Source: Rikenellaceae bacterium (lineage in GTDB: Bacteria > Bacteroidota > Bacteroidia > Bacteroidales > UBA932). From it: a stretch of DNA of 7,933 nucleotides. Of the stretch, positions 1 to 7,931 are shown piece after piece. The stretch spans positions 1 to 7,933 of the forward strand of contig DOSU01000146.1 of NCBI GenBank assembly GCA_003513895.1, in the 5' to 3' direction. The position numbers and the translations under genes are program-made. The notes under the pieces are model-generated. The model saw only the letters and a program-made list of their open reading frames with translations. It did not search any database and was not told where the DNA came from. Every line of letters begins with the position of its first letter. Position 1 is the stretch's first letter.

Positions 1-1
1 G

Positions 2-259
2 ACGGTTGACAGGGACCTCGGGCGCCCGGAGGGCGCCTCATTGAAGCTCATCACCTATGTTACCGACCGTGCGGGGCACGATTTGCGTTATGCGATCGAC
101 TCAGGTAAACTAAACCGGGAGCTCGGCTGGGAGCCTTCACTCCAGTTCGAGGAAGGTATTGAGAAGACTGTCCGCTGGTATCTTGAAAACCAGGAGTGGC
201 TAAACAGTGTAACCTCAGGAGAGTACCAGAAGTACTACGAGGAGATGTATAAAAGATAG
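2..259 (+). CDS. rfbB: dTDP-glucose 4,6-dehydratase, C-terminal fragment (5' end outside window)
   Basis: This is the C-terminal ~85 residues of an extended short-chain dehydrogenase/reductase that converts dTDP-D-glucose to dTDP-4-keto-6-deoxyglucose, the NAD-dependent second step towards dTDP-L-rhamnose and related 6-deoxy sugars in the cytoplasm. The reading frame is open from the first bases of the window, so the gene is partial; the TTG at position 41 lies inside the conserved region and is not the real start. Family signatures seen are LGRPEG, then [28 protein letters not shown] and the tail ending [11 protein letters not shown], all typical of RfbB/RmlB near its C-terminus. The catalytic Tyr/Lys and the Rossmann motif must lie upstream, out of view. 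The stop is 7 bp before the wbuC-like gene, which fits one polysaccharide operon. The first ~120 bases are clearly richer in G+C than what follows. Family assignment is secure; whether the upstream part is intact cannot be judged. Confidence 0.93.
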   Translation, partial: TVDRDLGRPEGASLKLITYVTDRAGHDLRYAIDSGKLNRELGWEPSLQFEEGIEKTVRWYLENQEWLNSVTSGEYQKYYEEMYKR

Positions 260-266
260 ATTTTGA

Positions 267-659
267 ATGGTTAAAATAGACAACAATCTACTGGATATTG
301 TAAGTAAGCAGGCAAAGGAGTCACCAAGACTAAGAATGAACTTCAATTTGCACGAGAAGCTTGACTCTCATGTTCAAAGGCTGCTCAACGCAATGGAACC
401 CGGCACGGTACTTCCTGTTCATCGCCACCGGCACACCGACGAGACCTACATTGTTTTGCGGGGAGCTATCAAACTTATGATATATAATGAGAATAAGACA
501 AACATAGTGAGCCACATACTCGACCCGTGTGAAGGAAATTACGGGTTTAACATTCCTGCAGGTACTTTTCACAATGTGGAGGTACTCGATAAGGGGACTG
601 TAATTTTAGAGGTTAAAGAGGGCCCGTATACACCAACAGGCCCGGAAGATATTTTATAA
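267..659 (+). CDS. wbuC: WbuC-family cupin-fold metalloprotein
   Basis: A 130-residue single-domain cupin matching the WbuC family, found in O-antigen and capsule clusters; its exact reaction is not established in my knowledge. Cupin motif 1 is complete and fits the consensus G-X5-HXH-X4-E-X6-G: G46, H52, H54, E59 and G66. Motif 2 is PAGTFH with the fourth metal ligand H102. These residues (H52, H54, E59, H102) should bind a divalent metal. The N-terminal part with R23, N25 and the segment DSHVQRLLNAMEPGT is the WbuC-specific region. There is no signal peptide, so it is cytoplasmic. The ATG lies 7 bp after the rfbB stop with no visible Shine-Dalgarno, and the next gene starts 8 bp after its stop, so it is translated as part of the operon. 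It probably acts on a nucleotide sugar (epimerase, isomerase or a helper role), but that is inferred from context only. Confidence 0.88.
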   Translation: MVKIDNNLLDIVSKQAKESPRLRMNFNLHEKLDSHVQRLLNAMEPGTVLPVHRHRHTDETYIVLRGAIKLMIYNENKTNIVSHILDPCEGNYGFNIPAGTFHNVEVLDKGTVILEVKEGPYTPTGPEDIL

Positions 660-667
660 ACCAAGTT

Positions 668-1189
668 ATGAAACAAAATGTTTTAAGGATTGCGGCAATA
701 ATGCTTCTCTCTTTTATATGGAAGGCGAATTCTGCAGCGGGCCAAACAATTTTAAAAACAACCGGAGAGCCAATCTCTTTTTTGGAGTTTGCAGTAGCCT
801 GCGAGAATAAAACTGCTGAGGAAGTTCGAGGCTTCTTCGATCGAAAAGGGTGGAATCACATTGGATCCACCTGGGAAAGCAAGGATAAATATGGCGTTGA
901 AAGTTTCACTTTAAGAAACTCCACAGGCGAAAACGATACTCTCAGCATTTACATTTTCGACAAGAAATCTATAAAGGGTCGTTTTAAAACCACGGATAAG
1001 AATCTGTTCTCCGGTTACCAAAAGTCCCTCCCTTCTGCCGGTTTCCGGACGCTCTCTCTTGTGATTGAAAAAGATACAATGATTTCAAAATTTGCTTCGG
1101 ACGACTTTGAAGCAACTTTTTACGAACCGGAAAAGAGTTATCGTACTCCCGGCAATCAGTCTTTCCTTGTGATTGTTGAGAGGCGCTGA
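668..1189 (+). CDS. Secreted protein of unknown function in polysaccharide operon
   Basis: I do not recognise this 173-residue protein. It starts with a clear signal peptide: MKQNVLRIA, a hydrophobic core (AAIMLLSFIW) and a small-residue end NSAAGQ, with likely cleavage around residues 24-26. There is no lipobox cysteine, so the product should be periplasmic or secreted rather than a lipoprotein. The mature part is soluble and of mixed alpha/beta character, with one cysteine (in FAVACENKT) and aromatic-rich stretches such as GFFDRKGWNHIGSTW and YGVESFTLR. No catalytic motif is apparent. The gap after wbuC is 8 bp and the WlbA-like gene follows 24 bp downstream, so it appears cotranscribed with nucleotide-sugar genes although it is exported and they are cytoplasmic. 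It could be a lineage-specific envelope protein inserted in the locus, or an accessory factor for the surface glycan. Confidence 0.8.
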   Translation: MKQNVLRIAAIMLLSFIWKANSAAGQTILKTTGEPISFLEFAVACENKTAEEVRGFFDRKGWNHIGSTWESKDKYGVESFTLRNSTGENDTLSIYIFDKKSIKGRFKTTDKNLFSGYQKSLPSAGFRTLSLVIEKDTMISKFASDDFEATFYEPEKSYRTPGNQSFLVIVERR

Positions 1190-1198
1190 TTATATTAA

Positions 1199-2179
<981 letters not shown>

Positions 2180-2198
2180 TCTTATATCCCAAAAACCT

Positions 2199-2223
2199 GT
2201 TTAAATCTCACGAAGGTTTAAAT
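2199..2223. terminator. Possible A/T-rich hairpin at convergent gene junction
   Basis: The two copies of a 13-nt direct repeat (2199-2211 and 2216-2228) each hold the palindrome TTTAAA, so the copies can pair. On the + strand, bases 2199-2208 pair with 2214-2223 around a 5-nt loop, with two G-U wobbles. Read on the - strand, the stem is followed by a TTTTT run (complement of 2191-2195), the order expected of an intrinsic terminator for the GNAT gene, although the stem is G/C-poor and includes the stop codon. For the WlbA-like gene on the + strand no T-run follows. This is a weak call. Confidence 0.3.
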
Positions 2224-2228
2224 CTCAC
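2199..2228. repeat. 13-nt direct repeat (two copies, 17-nt period)
   Basis: GTTTAAATCTCAC occurs at 2199-2211 and again at 2216-2228. The second copy covers the last codons and stop of the minus-strand GNAT gene; the first lies just beyond it. It looks like a small local duplication of the gene end that also creates the hairpin described separately. Confidence 0.8.
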
Positions 2229-2535
2229 ACACCGGTCCGTTGTGTTTATCATCGGGAACGACAATAAGCAAATCCTCGTATCCCTTGAACTTCTTGATGA
2301 ATTTATCCACAAACCAACAGGTTGGCTTTACTTTATATCCATTCTCTCTGGCATATTCAAGAGCATGTTTTACCAGCATTCCCCCAATTCCTCTGCCCTC
2401 TAAAGCTCCTGGAACTATAGTGTGAGTAAGGTCCATGACCTTGTCAAAAAGATCATATTGAATATAGGCAATCACGCCTTCAGACTCATATTCAAATCGG
2501 TCGGCAGCTTCGTTATGCCTGATATTTTCTCCCAT
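2218..2535 (-). CDS. Small GNAT-like N-acetyltransferase (Acetyltransf_CG / YjdJ type)
   Basis: A 105-residue single-domain protein of the minimal Gcn5-related acetyltransferase group (COG2388, as in E. coli YjdJ). The acetyl-CoA loop is visible as EGRGIGGMLVKHAL: R48, G49, G51 and G52 match the (R/Q)xxGx(G/A) pattern. It is preceded by the strand segment MDLTHTIVP and followed by the helix ALEYARENGYKV. PTCWFVDKFI contains the conserved cysteine (C73) for which the CG family is named. After the core there is a tail of about 15 residues rich in acidic and polar residues. No signal peptide, so cytoplasmic. The acceptor substrate of this family is unknown. It is transcribed from the same strand as the proline dehydrogenase but 89 bp downstream of it, with its own -7-like element, so it may be independent. 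The ATG start is preceded by an A-rich leader with no Shine-Dalgarno, normal for Bacteroidota. Confidence 0.87.
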   Translation of the reverse strand: MGENIRHNEAADRFEYESEGVIAYIQYDLFDKVMDLTHTIVPGALEGRGIGGMLVKHALEYARENGYKVKPTCWFVDKFIKKFKGYEDLLIVVPDDKHNGPVCEI

Positions 2536-2567
2536 TTTCTTTTTGTTAAATTAAATAATTGATTGTG

Positions 2568-2575
2568 CAAAAGTA
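2568..2575 (-). promoter_or_regulatory. Bacteroidota -7 element upstream of the GNAT gene
   Basis: On the - strand this reads TACTTTTG, an exact fit to the Bacteroidota -7 consensus TAnnTTTG, about 32 bp before the GNAT start codon. A TTTG lies upstream at 2594-2591, but the spacing of 15 nt is shorter than the usual ~19-21 nt, so the -33 box is doubtful. Base pattern only; transcription start not known. Confidence 0.45.
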
Positions 2576-2624
2576 ACTATTACTTACTAACAAATAATGA
2601 AAGGGTTTTGTTTTGTTGGCAAAT

Positions 2625-3797
2625 TTAAATTAGGCTGATATTTCTCCGTTGCATCTCTGCTTTTATAAGAGAGAGCTCTCTGCCGGTTTGGCCTGCCATA
2701 GAGGTATTTTCCTCCGCACGCCTGAGAAGGTATGGAAGAACGTCTTTTACAGGAGCATAAGGTATATATTTACAAATATTGAAACCCTCTTTGGCAAGTG
2801 CATATGAAATGTTGTCGCTCATTCCGAAAAGCTGAGAGAAAAATATGCGCGGGTCGTTTTTTGCCAATCCCTTCTCCTGAATTAGGCTTGCGAGTAAATA
2901 ATTACTCTCGTAGTTGTGTGTTCCGCTGAACAGTTCGAAATCGTTGATGTTTTCTATGACATATCTCAATCCGTCGTCGTAGCTTCGGTCGGTATCTGCT
3001 TTTGAAAAGTGAATCGGAGATAGGTATCCCTTTATTCTTGCCCTTTCCCGCTCGTGCTCCATGTAGGCTCCTCTTACAAATTTAATCCCTGGTTTGTAAT
3101 TTTTTTCTTTTGCCTCCATGTGGAGATTCTTCAGGTAAGCTATTCTGTCGTGGCGATACATCTGAAGAGTATGAAAAACAATAACCCGCTCTTTGTTAAA
3201 CATTTCCATCGCTTCTTCTGTAATTTTATCAATAATGCCCTGATAAACATAGTGTTCGGCATCAATCAGGATTTTAACTCCATTTTCATGGGCCCGGCGA
3301 CAGAGAGAAAATATTCTGGTGCGGAAGTTATCCATTTCTGTTTTTTCAATATCATTCAGGGAATATCCTTCAGCGGCTTTGTCAAATACAGAGCCCGCAA
3401 CCATTGCTGTCGGCTTAAATACAGTATATGCAATATTCCCGTTTCCCTTTGCGAAATCAATCGATTTAATAGTTTCCAGGTATGCTCTCTCAACATCGCT
3501 AAGCTCCTTCCCTCCTTCGGCAGAAAAATCAAGTACCGATAAAATATTCTCCCTTCGAAGATTTTCTACTGTCCTGGTACAGTCCTCCAATGTCTCTCCC
3601 CCTACAAACTGACGGTACAAAGTTGGTTTCACCGCCCAGCCGACAGGTACTCCAAATTTTAGGGCAAACTCTGTTATACCCTTTGCCCCGCCAACAAGTG
3701 TAGGGCTGGCTATTGTAGAGTAAAGCAAATATGCATTTCTTAAATTGTTATTGCTTTTAGAAGCAAAAGCAACTTCGGTATTGTTAAAATCTAACAT
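2625..3797 (-). CDS. Proline dehydrogenase (stand-alone, FAD-dependent)
   Basis: A 390-residue monofunctional proline dehydrogenase, which oxidises L-proline to delta-1-pyrroline-5-carboxylate with FAD and passes electrons to the quinone pool. The family motifs occur in the expected order along the (beta/alpha)8 barrel: FKPTA (K128), LIDAEH (D179-E181), TLQMYRHD (Q212), KFVRGAYMEHER (K239, R242), GTHN (292-295), QLFGMSD (Q322), KYIPYAPVKDVLPYLLRRAEEN (343-364), where R359/R360 and E362/E363 fit the proline carboxylate- and amino-binding motif. The length equals the usual 380-400 for the Bacteroidota form; no P5C dehydrogenase domain is fused as in PutA. No signal peptide or membrane helix. 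The next step enzyme is not in the window. The gene is divergent from the 266-aa secreted protein with an 87-bp intergenic region holding a good -7 element. The start ATG has no in-frame competitor nearby and an A-rich leader. Confidence 0.95.
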   Translation of the reverse strand: MLDFNNTEVAFASKSNNNLRNAYLLYSTIASPTLVGGAKGITEFALKFGVPVGWAVKPTLYRQFVGGETLEDCTRTVENLRRENILSVLDFSAEGGKELSDVERAYLETIKSIDFAKGNGNIAYTVFKPTAMVAGSVFDKAAEGYSLNDIEKTEMDNFRTRIFSLCRRAHENGVKILIDAEHYVYQGIIDKITEEAMEMFNKERVIVFHTLQMYRHDRIAYLKNLHMEAKEKNYKPGIKFVRGAYMEHERERARIKGYLSPIHFSKADTDRSYDDGLRYVIENINDFELFSGTHNYESNYLLASLIQEKGLAKNDPRIFFSQLFGMSDNISYALAKEGFNICKYIPYAPVKDVLPYLLRRAEENTSMAGQTGRELSLIKAEMQRRNISLI

Positions 3798-3825
3798 TTC
3801 AATTATTTTGTTAATTCGTTTTATC

Positions 3826-3833
3826 CAAATTTA
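3826..3833 (-). promoter_or_regulatory. Bacteroidota -7 element upstream of proline dehydrogenase
   Basis: On the - strand this reads TAAATTTG, an exact fit to TAnnTTTG, 28 bp before the proline dehydrogenase start. No convincing TTTG lies at the -33 distance. On the opposite strand the same 87-bp gap has only a one-mismatch element (TATATTTA at 3855-3862) for the divergent gene, so that promoter is less clear. Confidence 0.45.
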
Positions 3834-3884
3834 CTAAAAAACACATTCATTCGTTATATTTACATAAGTAATTATTTATCATAT

Positions 3885-4685
3885 ATGATCATGAGAAAAA
3901 TTATCCCTGCGACGATTTTCATTTTGTCTTCATTTTTGGCATCCGGTCAAATCACTTCCGTTTCACTTTTGGCTGAACTGCCGGCTGTACCTTTCTCTGT
4001 TTGCTCTGCCGACAGCAGCATCATAAATGAATTCAATGCTCAAATCATCTTGGTCAAGAGTAAAATTAAGGCTCAGATAAAAAAAATAAATTTTGATGCC
4101 GAAAACAGGGTTGTTGATATTACCACTTCTAATGTATTCTCTTATTCAAAAGCGGGCATATCTAAGGCCGAATTTGTACTTATTTCTACAATGAGTCCGG
4201 ATGGCAGGGAACAATGGATGAGGGAGTATGCCTCCAAAAGCATAAAAAGCAAGTCAAAACCTATTGTTCTCAATCAGGAGAACAAGAATGCGATAGCAAA
4301 CCTTAAAGCGGAAAAGGAAGTAATTGCTAAGACTGTAGAAAACTACTTTATCCGGCAAAAGCTCATCCTTAAGGAGATTGCCGAACTGGACTCCCTTGAA
4401 ACAATAAGGCTCAAAGACACAACTGCTGCGGATTATTCCGGGAAGTTGGGATATTGCAGTGCCCTTTCTACTGCACATCTGAGATACATTAAACAATGTT
4501 TTAACGACATAAAAGATCAGATACCTCTTTACATAAGGCTAAATGAAATCGAAAACGAACTTATAAAACGGGAGATTGATTATGAGAGGTTAGTAACAGA
4601 CTCCGATTTGTATGCTGTTAAGGCAGTCGATAAATACGCAGATATCCTAAGTAAAGCATATAAGTTCAGGACAGAAAATTATTAA
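3885..4685 (+). CDS. Secreted, helix-rich protein of unknown function, paired with GH92 gene
   Basis: I do not recognise this 266-residue protein. It opens with a signal peptide (MIMRKIIPATIFILSSFLASGQ; likely cleavage near residues 20-22) and has no lipobox cysteine, so it should be periplasmic or secreted. The first ATG is at 3885, but the in-frame ATG at 3891 leaves an equally good signal peptide; the sequence does not decide between them. Residues ~50-110 look mixed alpha/beta (for example RVVDITTSNVF, AEFVLISTMSP). Residues ~130-260 are long charged helices (KNAIANLKAEKEVIAKTVENYF, LILKEIAELDSLE, IRLNEIENELIKREIDYERL), probably coiled coil. The GH92 gene starts 4 bp after its stop, so they are almost certainly one transcript. 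A partner or envelope-anchoring role for the mannosidase is a guess from the pairing. No enzymatic motif seen. Confidence 0.8.
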   Translation: MIMRKIIPATIFILSSFLASGQITSVSLLAELPAVPFSVCSADSSIINEFNAQIILVKSKIKAQIKKINFDAENRVVDITTSNVFSYSKAGISKAEFVLISTMSPDGREQWMREYASKSIKSKSKPIVLNQENKNAIANLKAEKEVIAKTVENYFIRQKLILKEIAELDSLETIRLKDTTAADYSGKLGYCSALSTAHLRYIKQCFNDIKDQIPLYIRLNEIENELIKREIDYERLVTDSDLYAVKAVDKYADILSKAYKFRTENY

Positions 4686-4689
4686 TATA

Positions 4690-7600
4690 ATGAAAAAAAT
4701 ATTTCTCACAATCACGGCTCTTTTTTTCATCTTTGCCGCGCAGTCGCAGCCGAAGCAACAACTCACCCAATATGTAAACCCATTTGTAGGAACAGATTTT
4801 CACGGGCACACATTCCCCGGAGCCACCTACCCTTTTGGAATGGTTCAGCTTAGTCCGGACACCCGGCTCACAGGCTGGGACGGATGTTCCGGTTATCACT
4901 ACTCAGATACAATTGTTTACGGATTCAGCCATACTCACTTAAGCGGCACCGGTGCCTCGGACTACGGCGATATTCTTATTATGCCTGTGTCAGGTTACTC
5001 CCACTTCAAAATCTCAAACGAGTTATATAAATCGTCATTCAGCCACAAAAAGGAAAAGGCTTCTCCAGGGTATTATGAGGTATACCTGGACAGCTCCGGC
5101 ATACTGGCACAACTTACTGCAGGGAAGAGAGTTGGTATGCACAAGTACACTTTTAAGAAGGGAGATAAACCTCAGATAATACTCGATTTAGTTCACAGAG
5201 ACGCTGTTATCGATTCTAAAATTGAGATAGGCGAAAAAAACATAATTAAAGGATACCGGCAGTCAAAAAAGTGGGCAGAAGACCAGATTGTATACTTCTA
5301 TATTGAGTTTTCGGAACCTTTTGCAGATGCACTTCTGTATAAAGATGGTTTGATCTTTAACCATGCTCTTTCTAATACCTCAGGACCTGGAAAATCATCA
5401 CTAATAAACACTTCCATTTCCGGGAAAAATTGCAAGGCGATCTTCACTTTTGGTTCTAGTAAAAATAATGAAGTAATCCTTAAGATTGGGATTTCGTCTG
5501 TATCAGAGGAAAACGCTAAGCTTAACCTCTACTCAGAAGTAACGGGCTGGGAATTCGAAAAACTGAGGACAGATGTACAAAATGCATGGAACAGCTATCT
5601 GAATAAGATTGAAATAAAAACAGACAATCTCGAAAACAAAAAGATTTTCTACACTGCTTTATATCATACTGCCATTTCTCCAAACATTTACTCCGATGTA
5701 AACGGGGAATACCGCGGGATGGACAGGAAGGTTCACAAAGCGGAAGGATATGACCAGTATACAGTGTTTTCATTATGGGATACATACAGGGCTCTTCATC
5801 CCCTATTTACAATTATTGAGCAGAAAAGAACTGTCGATTTTATAAAATCTTTCCTGGCTATGTACAGCGAAGCAGGAAAACTTCCAATTTGGGAACTCTC
5901 CGGCAATGAGACAAATTGCATGATTGGCTACCACTCTGTGTCCGTAATGGCAGATGCTCTTAAAAAAGGCATTGGCAATTTTGATACTAAATATGCGCTG
6001 GAAGCAATGATTGAAAGCTCAAACAAAAATGAGTTCGGAATAGACATTTATGCTCGCAATGGGTACATCCCTGCAGAAAAGGAGCACGAATCTGTTTCCA
6101 AAACTCTTGAATATGCCTATGACGACTGGTGTATTGCCCAGTTTGCCAGAATGACCGGAAGGGAAGATGTATACAAAGAGTATATCCGAAGGGCTCAGTA
6201 TTATAAAAACAATTTTGATGCAAATGCCGGTTTTATGCGTCCAAAAATATTGGGAAAATGGCTTGAACCATTCACTCCTACAGAGGTAAATGTCCATTTT
6301 ACAGAGGCCAATTCGTGGCAATACAGTTTTTATGTACCTCAGGATATTGAAACTCACATAAAAATGGTTGGTGGAGACGAAGCATACAGTCGCAAGCTGG
6401 ACGAGCTTTTCTCTGCTTCCAACAAAACTACCGGTCGCACACAGGTGGATATTACAGGCTTGATTGGGCAGTATGCCCATGGTAATGAACCAAGCCACCA
6501 CACAGCATATCTCTATAACTACACAGGAAAGCCGTGGAAAACTCAGGAGATAGTTAGACAAATAATGACTACCCTCTACTCTTCTGCACCGGATGGTCTT
6601 TGCGGGAATGACGACTGCGGGCAGATGTCTGCATGGTATGTATTGAGTGCTCTTGGCTTTTATCCGGTTACTCCGGGTGATGATATTTATGCAATTGGAT
6701 CTCCTTTGTTCTCGGGTGCTGAAGTGAAACTTGAAAGCGGAAAGAAATTTACAGTAAATTCATCCGGCAATAGTAAAGAGAACGTATATGTAAACTCTGT
6801 TAGGCTAAACGGAAATCTGTTTCCAAAATCCTACATCTCTCATAAAGAAATTTTAGACGGGAGCACATTTGATTTTGCTATGAGTCCTTCTCCCAATTTA
6901 AAGTTTGCAACAGATTATTCCGACAGGCCGCACTCTCGGATTTCCGACTTCCCAATAGTTGAAAACCCGTGGTTTGAGATGCCTAATAACATCTTCAAGG
7001 ATTCAGTGAAAGTCGACATAAAATCGGCATCTTTCGCTGGTAATCAAATGAATAAGGGGCTCAAAATTTATTACAAGATTAATAACATTGATATTCCGAG
7101 AATTCAGGGTACTCCTGATAATCCGGTAATTCCGGATAATAGGCCTGATTTGCTGGATCCGCTTAATGGTTATAAAGAATATTCAGGTCCGCTTACAATC
7201 AAATCTAATTGTACAATAAATGCATACTGCATAAACGATTCCGGCGAGAAAAGTTTTACCGTTACTACAAGGCTCAATAAAATTTTCTCCGAATGGAAAA
7301 TCAAAATTTTGTCCCACTACAATCCGCAGTATAATGCCGGAGGAGATGTGGGGCTGATAGACGGTGTACGCGGAGAGCTGAATTTCCGGCTCGGAGGCTG
7401 GCAGGGGTATCAGGATACTGACTTCACGACCATTATTGACTTAGGTTCTGCGAAGGAGATAAGTTCGATTGGAGCTGGATTTCTGCAGGATGCTAAATCC
7501 TGGATATGGATGCCAAAATATGCAGAGTTTTCAACATCTGCCGACGGTGTAAACTTTGAAACTTTCGGAATTGTATATAATGGCATGGAGGAAAATGATT

Positions 7601-7776
7601 TGACCCCTCGAATTTTGGATTTTGTTTCTGCCCCGGTTGTCAAAACTACAAAGGATGGTAAAAGAGTGGCAAGATATATAAAGGTCTTTGCAAAGAACAT
7701 CGGCGCAATTCCAGATTGGCACGATGGTGACGGCGGCCAGGGATTTATCTTTGTTGACGAGATATTTGTTCAGTAG
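4690..7776 (+). CDS. Secreted GH92 alpha-mannosidase with C-terminal F5/8-type module
   Basis: A 1028-residue exo-acting, Ca2+-dependent alpha-mannosidase of glycoside hydrolase family 92, which inverts anomeric configuration and removes terminal alpha-mannose (alpha-1,2 is the commonest specificity) from N-glycans or yeast mannan. A signal peptide covers ~1-20 (MKKIFLTITALFFIFAAQSQ) with no lipobox, so it is periplasmic or secreted. The N-terminal GH92 beta-sandwich (~26-270) has YVNPFVGT (28-35), HGHTFPGATYPFGMVQLSPD and GFSHTHLSGTGASDYGD (78-94). The (alpha/alpha)6 catalytic domain (~285-745) has WDTYRALHPL, FTEANSWQY with E539 as probable general acid, GNEPSHHTAYLYNYTGKPW (598-616) and GNDDCGQMSAWY (639-650) with D641/D642 in the region of the catalytic base. 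Then come a chitobiase-type C-terminal module (~760-865) and an F5/8-type carbohydrate-binding module (~870-1028). Most GH92 enzymes are ~750 residues, so the extra ~280 are the accessory modules. Linkage specificity cannot be read from sequence alone. Confidence 0.95.
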   Translation: MKKIFLTITALFFIFAAQSQPKQQLTQYVNPFVGTDFHGHTFPGATYPFGMVQLSPDTRLTGWDGCSGYHYSDTIVYGFSHTHLSGTGASDYGDILIMPVSGYSHFKISNELYKSSFSHKKEKASPGYYEVYLDSSGILAQLTAGKRVGMHKYTFKKGDKPQIILDLVHRDAVIDSKIEIGEKNIIKGYRQSKKWAEDQIVYFYIEFSEPFADALLYKDGLIFNHALSNTSGPGKSSLINTSISGKNCKAIFTFGSSKNNEVILKIGISSVSEENAKLNLYSEVTGWEFEKLRTDVQNAWNSYLNKIEIKTDNLENKKIFYTALYHTAISPNIYSDVNGEYRGMDRKVHKAEGYDQYTVFSLWDTYRALHPLFTIIEQKRTVDFIKSFLAMYSEAGKLPIWELSGNETNCMIGYHSVSVMADALKKGIGNFDTKYALEAMIESSNKNEFGIDIYARNGYIPAEKEHESVSKTLEYAYDDWCIAQFARMTGREDVYKEYIRRAQYYKNNFDANAGFMRPKILGKWLEPFTPTEVNVHFTEANSWQYSFYVPQDIETHIKMVGGDEAYSRKLDELFSASNKTTGRTQVDITGLIGQYAHGNEPSHHTAYLYNYTGKPWKTQEIVRQIMTTLYSSAPDGLCGNDDCGQMSAWYVLSALGFYPVTPGDDIYAIGSPLFSGAEVKLESGKKFTVNSSGNSKENVYVNSVRLNGNLFPKSYISHKEILDGSTFDFAMSPSPNLKFATDYSDRPHSRISDFPIVENPWFEMPNNIFKDSVKVDIKSASFAGNQMNKGLKIYYKINNIDIPRIQGTPDNPVIPDNRPDLLDPLNGYKEYSGPLTIKSNCTINAYCINDSGEKSFTVTTRLNKIFSEWKIKILSHYNPQYNAGGDVGLIDGVRGELNFRLGGWQGYQDTDFTTIIDLGSAKEISSIGAGFLQDAKSWIWMPKYAEFSTSADGVNFETFGIVYNGMEENDLTPRILDFVSAPVVKTTKDGKRVARYIKVFAKNIGAIPDWHDGDGGQGFIFVDEIFVQ

Positions 7777-7840
7777 GGTTATTTAGCTAAAACAAAACTT
7801 CTGCTGCATTAAGCCAACTGATAAAAGTGTCGCTTTAACT

Positions 7841-7872
7841 CCAAGGGATTACCTCACTTCGTTCGGTGATCC
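7841..7872. repeat. 32-nt direct repeat, copy 1 (hairpin-forming)
   Basis: This 32-nt unit is identical to 7900-7931. It folds as a hairpin: GGATTACC (7846-7853) pairs with GGTGATCC (7865-7872) over 8 bp with one G-U pair and an 11-nt loop containing ACTTCGTTC. It begins 64 bp after the GH92 stop. Possible terminator or intergenic repeat element; no T-run follows. Confidence 0.85.
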
Positions 7873-7875
7873 TGC

Positions 7876-7896
7876 TGAGGACTCAACTTCTCCTCA
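7876..7896. repeat. Hairpin between the two 32-nt repeats
   Basis: TGAGGA (7876-7881) is complementary to TCCTCA (7891-7896), with a 9-nt loop CTCAACTTC. The loop resembles the CTCACTTCG in the neighbouring repeats, and the hairpin sits about 30 bp from each, so it may be a diverged third unit of the same element. Confidence 0.5.
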
Positions 7897-7899
7897 TCC

Positions 7900-7931
7900 C
7901 CAAGGGATTACCTCACTTCGTTCGGTGATCC
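7900..7931. repeat. 32-nt direct repeat, copy 2 (hairpin-forming)
   Basis: Exact second copy of the unit at 7841-7872, 59 bp downstream, with the same 8-bp stem (7905-7912 with 7924-7931). It ends 2 bp before the window edge, so further copies beyond the edge are possible but cannot be seen. Confidence 0.85.

Noticed and set aside
41..259. A separate 72-aa gene starting at TTG 41
   Set aside because: The frame is open upstream to the window edge and the upstream residues (LGRPEG) continue the RfbB alignment, so this is part of a truncated gene.
3054..3542. 162-aa open frame on the + strand
   Set aside because: It lies wholly antisense to the conserved core of proline dehydrogenase, whose motifs are unmistakable; the antisense translation has no domain-like pattern.
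6019..6561. 180-aa open frame on the - strand
   Set aside because: Antisense to the GH92 catalytic domain; cysteine- and phenylalanine-rich translation typical of a shadow frame.
4690..7776. Polysaccharide-utilisation locus
   Set aside because: The GH92 gene alone is not enough; no SusC/SusD pair, sensor or other glycoside hydrolase is in the window.
7777..7840. Classical intrinsic terminator right after the GH92 gene
   Set aside because: Only a loopless palindrome (TTTAGCTAAA) and a weak TTAAGC/GCTTTAA pairing were found, without a G/C-rich stem followed by a T-run.
7841..7931. CRISPR array (32-nt repeat, 27-nt spacer)
   Set aside because: Only two copies are visible, the 'spacer' itself forms a hairpin with a loop like that of the repeats, the spacing is short for a CRISPR, and there is no cas gene nearby. 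A longer array beyond the edge could reopen this.
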